Shown piece after piece: positions 1 to 5,900 of a stretch of DNA of 6,079 bases. Below the pieces are notes generated by a model. It was given only the letters and a program-made list of their open reading frames with translations. It was not told the DNA's origin and made no database searches. The position numbers and the translations under genes are program-made. This DNA is from Bacteroidaceae bacterium (lineage in GTDB: Bacteria; Bacteroidota; Bacteroidia; Bacteroidales; Bacteroidaceae), in the NCBI GenBank assembly GCA_024695315.1, contig JAILIJ010000085.1, forward strand, positions 1 through 6,079. The letters run 5' to 3'. Each line of letters opens with the position of its first letter. The first letter of the stretch is position 1.

Positions 1-900
1 TGCAAGGAATCCTGTTAGGAAAAGTTGTGTGCCGAGAATCATCATTGTAAGAGCAATGTAGAAATAAGGTGAGTTTGTTACCAGTGGGTGAGGTGTGCCT
101 GTGTATAAAGCATGAACCTTTATAGCGCCTACGGTAATTACTGAGCAAAGTCCGAAAAAGAACATCAGTGTACCGATAAATCCGAATATGTGCATAGGCT
201 TTTGTCCAAATGTACTAATGAACCAAAGGCTGAGTAGATCGAGATATCCATTTACAAATCTATTCCATCCCATGAATTTGCTAACTCCATATTGTCTTGC
301 CTGATGGTGTACTGGTTTCTCTCCTATTTTTACAAATCCTGCATTTTTTGCAAGATATGGTATATATCGATGCATTTCGCCGTACACTTCAATATTCTTA
401 ACCACTTCATTTTTGTATGCTTTTAGACCGCAGTTGAAGTCATGAAGATTCTTTATTCCGCTGACTGCGCGCGCTGTAGCATTGAAGAGCTTCGTAGGTA
501 TTGTTTTTGAAAGAGGATCTCCCTTTTTTCTGTTCATCTTAAAACCGCTGACTAGGTCGTAGTCATCTTCGGTAATCATACGATAAAGTTCTGGTATTTC
601 GTCTGGACTATCTTGAAGGTCCGCATCCATAGTGATGACCACATCTCCCACAGCACGTTCAAATCCACAATACAGAGCCGGGCTTTTACCATAGTTCCTA
701 CGGAACTTAATACCGTGTACTTCTGGATTCTTTTTTGCGAGTTCTTCTATTACATTCCAAGACTTATCAGTTGATCCGTCGTTGACAAAGATTATTTCGT
801 ATGTAAAATTATGTTCGTCCATTACTCGCTTAATCCAAGCGTGAAGGTCTGGTAGTGATTCTTCCTCATTGAAGAGCGGTACAATTACGGAAATATCCAT
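1..900 (-). CDS. Family 2 glycosyltransferase, polyprenyl-phosphate sugar transferase type (3' end outside window)
   Basis: The frame opens with ATG at 900-898 and stays open for 300 codons to the window edge, so the C-terminus is missing. The N-terminus (MDISVIVPLFNEEESLPDL) is a typical GT-A fold start. NDGS lies at residues 40-43, the metal/nucleotide-sugar DxD motif (DAD, followed by LQDSPDE) at 92-94, DFNCGLKAYK at about 154-163, and a QYGVSKF motif at 203-209, as in GtrB/DPM1/ArnC-like enzymes. Two hydrophobic helices follow, at about 236-260 and from 279 to the edge. Family knowledge says such enzymes move a sugar from a nucleotide donor to undecaprenyl or dolichyl phosphate on the cytoplasmic membrane face. 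Here the sugar and final glycan are unknown. Relatives are usually a little over 300 residues, so probably only a short tail is lost. It follows the DUF4199 gene by 47 bases and is probably co-transcribed with it. The glycosyltransferase call is very secure; the acceptor is inferred. Confidence 0.93.
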   Translation of the reverse strand, partial: MDISVIVPLFNEEESLPDLHAWIKRVMDEHNFTYEIIFVNDGSTDKSWNVIEELAKKNPEVHGIKFRRNYGKSPALYCGFERAVGDVVITMDADLQDSPDEIPELYRMITEDDYDLVSGFKMNRKKGDPLSKTIPTKLFNATARAVSGIKNLHDFNCGLKAYKNEVVKNIEVYGEMHRYIPYLAKNAGFVKIGEKPVHHQARQYGVSKFMGWNRFVNGYLDLLSLWFISTFGQKPMHIFGFIGTLMFFFGLCSVITVGAIKVHALYTGTPHPLVTNSPYFYIALTMMILGTQLFLTGFLA

Positions 901-922
901 ATTCGTTATTTTTGATTCTGTT

Positions 923-934
923 CCCTAAATAGGG
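923..934. other. Short palindrome between the DUF4199 and glycosyltransferase genes
   Basis: CCCTAAATAGGG has 5-base arms (CCCTA/TAGGG) around an AA centre, and lies in the 47-base gap about 23 bases upstream of the glycosyltransferase ATG. As RNA it could form only a small hairpin. No U-run follows in the direction of transcription, so it is not a terminator. It could be a minor mRNA structure, a protein site or chance. Confidence 0.25.
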
Positions 935-947
935 TAGTTATTAGTTT

Positions 948-1565
948 TTATTCTTGTGTGTTTTTATTGTTGCTCAAAGCATCAACATTTGCACTTCTGT
1001 TTATCTTTGCAGTAGACTGTAGTGAAGCAATAAAGCTTACAGGTATGAAAAGAATCATGCTGACGAAGAAATTGCTATTAAACAATGCCTCCGTCTTTTC
1101 AAAAGCAGAAAGTTTTTTTAGTTCTTTGAAAACCTCCATTATTTGATTGTATGAATCTGTCATTCCCATTTGTTTGTATTGTTCACTTATATCAGGAGTT
1201 AGTAGCATAGTTGTACATCCTTCGAGCATTTGTCCTTGGTCGAAGAATCTAAAGTATACAAATTCGCATGCGCCAGAAAACAGGCAAGCAAACATGAAGA
1301 GGTTTAGTGAGAATCCCATACCTCGTAAAATTCCAAGACTCGTACCTTTTGGTTGTAGCTGTTTAATCCTCCACGCAAAGATAAATGGCATTACAGCAAG
1401 AGCTAAAATGCCCCAAGAAGCACAAAAGAGGAACATAGAGTTGCCGGTTCGAAACGCAATAACGTAAATAAAAAATACGATAGTCCAAGCAATACCGAGG
1501 AATGTACCATATTCCATTGCGAATGCTCTGAACGGAAATTCGTTGTTTGTCATTATTTTTTGCAT
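948..1565 (-). CDS. DUF4199 family integral membrane protein
   Basis: This 205-residue protein has four predicted membrane helices at about residues 18-37, 42-65, 84-106 and 166-185. A soluble stretch at about 108-160 separates helices three and four, and the tail (about 186-205) is polar. Length, helix layout and sequence fit DUF4199, a Bacteroidota family of unknown function. No catalytic motif is visible. Two starts are possible: ATG at 1565-1563 (MQKIM...) or ATG at 1553-1551 (MTNNEFPFR...). The second follows an A-rich stretch, which often serves in place of a Shine-Dalgarno site in Bacteroidota, so the true start is undecided. The glycosyltransferase gene follows after 47 bases. That pairing suggests a membrane role linked to lipid-linked sugar metabolism, which is inference from context only. 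Confidence 0.85.
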   Translation of the reverse strand: MQKIMTNNEFPFRAFAMEYGTFLGIAWTIVFFIYVIAFRTGNSMFLFCASWGILALAVMPFIFAWRIKQLQPKGTSLGILRGMGFSLNLFMFACLFSGACEFVYFRFFDQGQMLEGCTTMLLTPDISEQYKQMGMTDSYNQIMEVFKELKKLSAFEKTEALFNSNFFVSMILFIPVSFIASLQSTAKINRSANVDALSNNKNTQE

Positions 1566-1740
1566 TTTATGAAAAATTCCGGAAATGAAGAAACTCGGAA
1601 AAGTGGAAATATGGCTCTACTTGTAAAACGTTCTGTTTCTTTTTTCGTTACATTATCTTCTATGAGTTATTTTGAAGTATTCGTTTTTAGAACAGTCCAA
1701 ACTTTCAATAGAAAGCATTCATAGATGGTAGTATAACTCT

Positions 1741-1773
1741 TTCGAGAATAATTTCACATCTCATTCGAGAATA
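1741..1773. repeat. 10-base direct repeat TTCGAGAATA, two copies
   Basis: TTCGAGAATA occurs at 1741-1750 and again at 1764-1773, with a 23-base offset (about two helical turns). One copy lies inside the end of the small leader frame and the other just beyond its stop. Spacing of this kind could suit a protein binding twice to one DNA face, but chance in AT-rich DNA is not excluded. Confidence 0.35.
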
Positions 1774-1825
1774 GATTCTTAAATTCTTTAATAATACTTC
1801 TTAATTTCTTTTTTAGTAGCGACAT
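1754..1825 (-). CDS. Possible 23-residue leader ORF, cationic peptide
   Basis: ATG at 1825-1823 opens a 23-codon frame ending in TGA at 1756-1754. The peptide begins MSLLKKKLRSIIKEF and ends NLFSNEM. It alternates aliphatic or aromatic residues with Lys/Arg, so it could form a short amphipathic cationic helix. It would begin about 27 nt after the start site predicted from the -7 element at 1859-1866, which makes it the first ATG frame in the presumed transcript. No clear ribosome-binding site precedes it. A regulatory upstream ORF, a small membrane-active protein, or a chance frame are all possible. I recognise no homologue. Confidence 0.22.
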   Translation of the reverse strand: MSLLKKKLRSIIKEFKNLFSNEM

Positions 1826-1858
1826 TAGGCAGTAAACCGCGTTGTGTCCTATTGGGTA

Positions 1859-1866
1859 CAAAGGTA
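1859..1866 (-). promoter_or_regulatory. Candidate Bacteroidota sigma(ABfr) promoter, -7 element
   Basis: The minus strand reads TACCTTTG, a perfect match to the Bacteroidota -7 consensus TAnnTTTG, 15 bases beyond the ruvC stop. The expected -33 element (TTG/TTTG about 19-21 bases upstream, near 1886-1891) is not clear; the region reads TTCATAAA there, over the end of ruvC. Transcription would start near 1852 and run toward the DUF4199 gene. The -7 match and its position after ruvC support it, while the weak -33 region argues for caution. Confidence 0.5.
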
Positions 1867-1880
1867 CATATAAATTTTGA

Positions 1881-2453
1881 TTATTTATGAACTTTATCTG
1901 AGTTTTTATTAACAAAGTCTTTCCATGATGAGAATTTCTTGTCGGTTTCCGGCTTTCCCATCTGTATAAAATGACAGTAAGCAGCTCCTAATGCGTCTGT
2001 AGCATCTAATTGAATGTCCATGTCTTCCTTTTTTATGTGTAACATTTTCTGTAACATTCCTGCTACTTGCTCTTTTGCGGCGTTGCCATTTCCTGTAATT
2101 GCCATTTTTATTTTTCGTGGTTCGTACTCATGTATTGGGATATCTCTCATGATTGCTGCGGTAATAGCCACTCCCTGTGCTCTACCAAGTTTGAGCATAG
2201 ATTGTACATTTTTCCCAAAGAAAGGAGCCTCGATGGCCATTTCATCTGGCTTATACTCATCGATAATACTTGTTACTCTTTGGAAAATTTTTCCAAGTCT
2301 TAGATAGTGGCTCTCATATTTGCTCAACTCAATAACCCCCATCATTATTATTTCCGCCTTATTTCCCATTATGCGGATTAGTCCGTACCCCATGACGTTG
2401 GTTCCTGGGTCGATACCTAAAATAATCTTTTCTACTTTTGATGTTTTAATCAT
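1881..2453 (-). CDS. ruvC: Crossover junction endodeoxyribonuclease RuvC
   Basis: This 190-residue protein is the Holliday-junction resolvase that, as a dimer loaded by RuvAB, nicks two opposed strands of the four-way junction late in recombination. All four acidic metal ligands of the RNase H-like fold are visible: Asp15 in GIDPGTN, Glu75 in AIEAPFFG, and Asp150 and Asp153 in DATDALGAA. Other conserved stretches are the LGRAQGV helix at about 89-95 and EYEPRKIKMAITGNGNAAKEQV at about 109-130. Length is normal for the family, with a short Lys-rich C-terminal tail. The ATG at 2453-2451 leaves only two bases after the nuclease stop (2458-2456), so the two genes are almost certainly co-transcribed and probably translationally coupled. 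This coupling also supports the start. ruvA and ruvB are not in the window. Confidence 0.97.
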   Translation of the reverse strand: MIKTSKVEKIILGIDPGTNVMGYGLIRIMGNKAEIIMMGVIELSKYESHYLRLGKIFQRVTSIIDEYKPDEMAIEAPFFGKNVQSMLKLGRAQGVAITAAIMRDIPIHEYEPRKIKMAITGNGNAAKEQVAGMLQKMLHIKKEDMDIQLDATDALGAAYCHFIQMGKPETDKKFSSWKDFVNKNSDKVHK

Positions 2454-2455
2454 TT

Positions 2456-5431
2456 TTATTGTCTCTTACAGAAATTTTTAAAGGTACAGTATTCACAATT
2501 TTTTTCATCGCTGCACTGGTTAAATGGCAGGTTTTGGTTGAATATGCTTTCAATTGTTGCAATAAGGTTTTCATGGTAAAAATCTTTTATATCTGCGAAA
2601 TTCTCTATTATTGCATTATCGACAGTCAAATATGGATCTTTTGCCTTAAGAGGTTGTGTAACAAACATGAGTGAAGGACATATCTGATGGCTGTTTGGAT
2701 AATTTTCCATAAGAATGTCGCAATAGTAGAAAGCCTGGAACATATAGTGTGATTTGCCGTTGAATATGTCTTCCAGTTTCCCCTTGTTTTCTATGTGGGC
2801 CCCTGTTTTGTAGTCCACTATTCGTATATATTCAGAACTATCTTCATGACTGAGTTGTTCAAATCTGTCAATAATACCTCCGAGCATGACTTGGCTACCA
2901 TCAGACAGGGTAATTGTGTTGCTAACGAAATGTTCAACTCCAAGAATTTTCATAGGACAGTATGAGGCATCAAAGAGAAGCTGATTCTTTATGTATTTGC
3001 AAAGAACATAATGGTTGAGTAATTGTTGTCCATTATATTTATTTATGTATTTGACCTGTCCTTCTGGTTTGTTGAATAGCTTTACGGCAAATCCTTCATC
3101 TACAAGTTCTGCAATCTTTTTCTTGTCCTCGGCCAAAGCCTTTAGATAAGTTGATTGAACTTGTCTACCTTGGAAGTCTTTGTATATTTGTTCCATGCAA
3201 TAATGAAAGATATTTCCGAACATAGGATTATCGACATCTTCTGTAACCTCATCTTCTTCTTTGTATCCTGCTACATATCTGAAATAGAATTGCATTGGAC
3301 ATTTGATGAACGTGTTGATAGCAGTTGGTGAAAGTGGTTTATCCTTAAATCTATGATGTAACACTTCCATAACATCAGATGTCTTAGTAATGACAGCTTC
3401 TCCGTTTCTTTCAGATTCGCTGTCAGAAGTAATATTTTTGATTATTACTTCTTGTCCTGGACCCAAAATTTTCTGTGCCTCAATCTGTAGCTGCATCATA
3501 AATCGTGACATTTCCCCCTTGTTTAGTCCATCGGTTGATGAATTATACATGATGGTAATGTTCTCGGCCCTTTGTAATAGGTTGTAGAAGTAGTAGGCGT
3601 ACAGGCTGACTTGTTTCTCCATCGTTGTCATGCCGTATGCTTGTCTAAGGTTATATGGTATGAGTGAGGCCTTGTGTGTATTTTTAGGCAGCATGTCCTC
3701 GTTGCATGAGAGCAGTATGATATTTTTGAAGTCGAGGTTACGCGTTTCCAATATTCCCATAACCTGAATGCCAATAGCTGGTTCTCCATGAAAAGGAATA
3801 GACATGGAAGTCATAATTTGTTTTATAAGTCTATATAGAGTCTCGTCGTTTACGTTGAAATTCGTGATATCCTCTTGTAGCGCGTGTATACGATTGATTG
3901 TGGTATAAGCGTTAAAGATGGATTCTTTTTGAAGAATCTCATTTGTCTCTATTCTGTATGTAGCTCCTATTTTTTTTAGTAGTTCGGAGATATATGTTAA
4001 TAGTGCAGTTTGTGAATTCTGACGTGTGAAGATAAAAGCTAATATGCTGTTTGCCTGTTCCTCTGTATCTGTTAAAGTGTATCCACTGGTAGGATTCTTG
4101 ACAAGATTTTTTTCGGAAGGGAACATGATATTGCTTTTTTTTAGCATATTCAGCACATTGATGGACTCATTATTCGTGAGCCGTCTTGTGAATGGATGTC
4201 TTAGTACATTTGCCACCTGGGAGTATCGCCAAAATGTTCTGTCTGCTCTTCCGTGTATTTGCAGTTCGAGCAAGGCTTGTACAAAACTATATGCAGGTGT
4301 TTCTAAAAGAGGATATCCCATTGTGACGTTTAGTGCCATAGGTTCGTTGTCATCCAGAACAGGAGGTATGGAGTGTAGAACTGGTGGCATTATGCTTTCA
4401 TTGCATAGTACAATGGCATTTTCACTTAGATGTTCATTAGTATGGATATTATCTTTTATCCATTGGCTTACGTACCTTGTTTGAGCGTTTTCTGTTGGTG
4501 AAGCAATGAATGTGATGTTCTTTTTATTTTTGAAGTTTCTGTAGTATTCTGGATGGTCGCTAAACCTATTTCCGAATGTTCTGATATCTTCAAGAATAAA
4601 TTGTCCTGCTTCGTATCCGTGGTATGGCTTATTTGTGTTAAGCATTCTTATGTCCAGATATGCTTCGTCATAGTCCCAGTAGAAGTATGTGTTTTTGTTT
4701 TTTTGAAGGAATTTGAACAGTTGTCTTTCTGTTTCGTTCAGCACATTAAATCCCACGATGGCATAGTTTTCACTTGGCAGGTGTTTGAGCATTTCTTCAG
4801 GGTTTGATTTCATTTGTTCTATTATTTCCCTTTTCATCATTCCTTCGTAACACAGATTTTCTTCTTTAAGAATTTTGTTTAATTCTGTGTATGTTGGTAA
4901 TAGGGCATCCCAAATGCTCAGGAACTTATCCTTCAGTCTTGTTCTATTTTCGGGATTGAAATTTATGAAGAATTGACGTATTGCTGCCACTTGGTTTTCT
5001 GAGAGGAAGGAGAAGTCTGTCATAGCCTCCAGGTCGGAGATATTTGCAAACAACTTCTTAGCGTCGGCCATGTTGTTGTCTATGTCTTCGAAATCGCTCA
5101 ACATCATCTCTCCCCAGGAATAGAATTTGTCTAGGCTTTCTTCTGTACCTGTGACTTTCACAAATGCCTCATAGAGCTTGCAAACGAGTTTGATAGGATC
5201 GCAGACTGTTCTTGTGGTCAGTTGTTCAAATATTTCGCTTATAGACGTATAATATGGAGTCCACATAGGCTTCTCAGATAGATTAGTCAAATGTGAATTG
5301 AAAAACAAATTTGCACGTTTATTCGGAAATATTATTGTTGTATTACTGAAGTCGCCATTAAGGGATTCGTACAAATCCTTTGCTACAAGTTCAAGAAATG
5401 TCGTCACGTTATATCTGATTATATTTCGCAA
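2456..5431 (-). CDS. AddB-like PD-(D/E)XK nuclease with Fe-S cluster cysteines
   Basis: Numbering is from the outermost possible start, TTG at 5431-5429 (991 residues). The C-terminal third is a RecB-family nuclease: His743 in FGNIFHYCMEQ, Asp855 in GGIIDRFEQ, and Asp873/Lys875 in VDYKTG. Four cysteines match the Fe-S pin of AddB-type nucleases: Cys711 in FIKCPMQFYFRY, then Cys979, Cys982 and Cys988 (CEYCTFKNFC) at the extreme C-terminus. The N-terminal part is a degenerate SF1 helicase core. IIFPNKRANLFF at about 33-44 resembles AddB motif Ia, and FKNIILLSCNEDMLP at about 569-583 resembles a late helicase motif, but no Walker A P-loop precedes motif Ia. AddB proteins work with the AddA helicase-nuclease to resect double-strand breaks; no addA lies in the window. 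No ATG is usable: TAG sits in frame at 5437-5435 and the first internal ATG is near codon 56. GTG at 5407-5405 (giving MTTFLELVAKDLYESL) fits the family N-terminus best. ruvC follows two bases after the stop. AddB-like nuclease is secure; true AddB function is inferred. Confidence 0.92.
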   Translation of the reverse strand: MRNIIRYNVTTFLELVAKDLYESLNGDFSNTTIIFPNKRANLFFNSHLTNLSEKPMWTPYYTSISEIFEQLTTRTVCDPIKLVCKLYEAFVKVTGTEESLDKFYSWGEMMLSDFEDIDNNMADAKKLFANISDLEAMTDFSFLSENQVAAIRQFFINFNPENRTRLKDKFLSIWDALLPTYTELNKILKEENLCYEGMMKREIIEQMKSNPEEMLKHLPSENYAIVGFNVLNETERQLFKFLQKNKNTYFYWDYDEAYLDIRMLNTNKPYHGYEAGQFILEDIRTFGNRFSDHPEYYRNFKNKKNITFIASPTENAQTRYVSQWIKDNIHTNEHLSENAIVLCNESIMPPVLHSIPPVLDDNEPMALNVTMGYPLLETPAYSFVQALLELQIHGRADRTFWRYSQVANVLRHPFTRRLTNNESINVLNMLKKSNIMFPSEKNLVKNPTSGYTLTDTEEQANSILAFIFTRQNSQTALLTYISELLKKIGATYRIETNEILQKESIFNAYTTINRIHALQEDITNFNVNDETLYRLIKQIMTSMSIPFHGEPAIGIQVMGILETRNLDFKNIILLSCNEDMLPKNTHKASLIPYNLRQAYGMTTMEKQVSLYAYYFYNLLQRAENITIMYNSSTDGLNKGEMSRFMMQLQIEAQKILGPGQEVIIKNITSDSESERNGEAVITKTSDVMEVLHHRFKDKPLSPTAINTFIKCPMQFYFRYVAGYKEEDEVTEDVDNPMFGNIFHYCMEQIYKDFQGRQVQSTYLKALAEDKKKIAELVDEGFAVKLFNKPEGQVKYINKYNGQQLLNHYVLCKYIKNQLLFDASYCPMKILGVEHFVSNTITLSDGSQVMLGGIIDRFEQLSHEDSSEYIRIVDYKTGAHIENKGKLEDIFNGKSHYMFQAFYYCDILMENYPNSHQICPSLMFVTQPLKAKDPYLTVDNAIIENFADIKDFYHENLIATIESIFNQNLPFNQCSDEKNCEYCTFKNFCKRQ

Positions 5432-5753
5432 GGGCTATATGGAGAGGTTGAAGAGGAATCTGTGACAAGTAATACGGAAAATAAAGATTTGAATGAATAT
5501 GTTATTTTGATTTATCCAGTTATTTTTGCACATCTTTGACTCTTCATAATTCCCCAAAAGCTAAATATGCGAGGTAGAGTTATTTTTTATGCAAAAAAAG
5601 CAAATATTTTGCACATTGTAAAGAAAATGCTAAAAAAACGAGAAGATGAGGCCGTTAAATGTAGAGTCAATAGATAAACAAGTATAAAAAATATGGAATA
5701 AGAATTCTGTTTATGGTATGACATATCTAAATTGCGTTTTATATGAAATTTTC

Positions 5754-5803
5754 AAAAAACGTAAAAAAGACGAAAGGTGTTGTTGCAATCATGTTGCGAA
5801 CAA
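5754..5803 (-). terminator. Possible terminator: bulged hairpin followed by two T-runs
   Basis: On the minus strand, 5803-5780 folds as TTGTT-(C)-GCAA, loop CATGA, TTGC-AACAA: nine base pairs with one bulged C. About 11 nt later come two six-T runs, at 5768-5763 and 5759-5754. The order of stem then T-run is right for ending GH97 transcription. The separation from the first T-run is longer than in a canonical intrinsic terminator and the stem is AT-rich, so this is a weak call. Confidence 0.3.
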
Positions 5804-5843
5804 ATTCTCTCGTCTCTTTATATTTTATATAACTTCTTTTAAT

Positions 5844-5870
5844 GTTCAACTTGGTACTACAAGATTGAAC
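5844..5870. other. Bulged stem-loop just downstream of the GH97 gene
   Basis: On the minus strand the sequence reads GTTCAA-(T)-CTTG, loop TAGTAC, CAAG-TTGAAC: a ten-base-pair stem with a single bulged T, starting about 30 bases after the GH97 stop. No T-run follows on either strand, so it is not a canonical intrinsic terminator. It could be a 3' mRNA-stabilising or processing structure or a protein site. The exact length of complementarity makes pure chance less likely. Confidence 0.4.
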
Positions 5871-5900
5871 TATAGTCTAAATATGTAGAAATCAAAAATG

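Larger units (their letters stand above)
1566..1880 (-). other. 315-base intergenic region, probable 5' leader of the DUF4199-glycosyltransferase unit
   Basis: This AT-rich gap separates ruvC from the DUF4199 gene. It contains a promoter-like element at 1859-1866, a 23-codon open frame at 1754-1825, and a 10-base direct repeat at 1741-1750 and 1764-1773. There is also a small inverted repeat, CTTTC-AATA-GAAAG, at 1702-1715. If the promoter is real, the leader is nearly 290 nt long, which is unusual. I recognise no known riboswitch. No hairpin followed by a U-run is evident after ruvC, so read-through from the upstream unit is possible. Confidence 0.5.
5432..5900. other. 469-base AT-rich intergenic region upstream of the nuclease gene
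   Basis: This gap separates the GH97 stop from the nuclease start. It is rich in A/T tracts and holds two bulged hairpins on the GH97 side, described separately. Also present is an inverted repeat GCAAA-TAT-TTTGC at 5600-5612. The best promoter-like string toward the nuclease gene is TAGCTTTT (minus strand, 5563-5556), which matches 7 of 8 positions of TAnnTTTG. The nearest TTTG is 28 bases further upstream, too far for a standard -33 element. A 45-codon Phe-rich frame at 5724-5587 (minus) looks like a by-product of T-runs. I see no RNA gene, repeat array or IS end. Confidence 0.55.

Noticed and set aside
1577..1584. Palindrome TTCCGGAA near the DUF4199 start
   Set aside because: It is only eight bases, does not extend outward, and is of a length expected by chance in a window this size.
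1820..1860. Possible intrinsic terminator after ruvC
   Set aside because: The minus strand can pair CAATAGG with CCTAATG, but there is one mismatch, an 18-nt loop, and the bases after it are TCGCTACTAAAAAAG with no T-run, so it does not fit a terminator.
4026..4484. Plus-strand open frame of 152 codons
   Set aside because: It lies wholly inside the nuclease gene on the opposite strand, which carries clear family motifs. The plus-strand product is Ser/Phe/Cys-rich with no recognisable domain, as expected of an antisense shadow. The same applies to the plus-strand frames at 958-1467, 2014-2307, 3390-3587 and 4553-4807.
5555..5563. Promoter-like TAGCTTTTG (minus strand) upstream of the nuclease gene
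   Set aside because: It has one mismatch to TAnnTTTG and the nearest TTTG lies 28 bases upstream rather than about 20. It is noted in the intergenic entry but not called as a promoter.
5587..5724. 45-codon minus-strand frame starting MSYHKQNSYSIFF, hydrophobic and Phe-rich
   Set aside because: Its hydrophobic residues come from poly-T runs in an AT-rich gap, no ribosome-binding or promoter context is visible, and nothing in it resembles a known small protein. Only translation data or conservation would rescue it.
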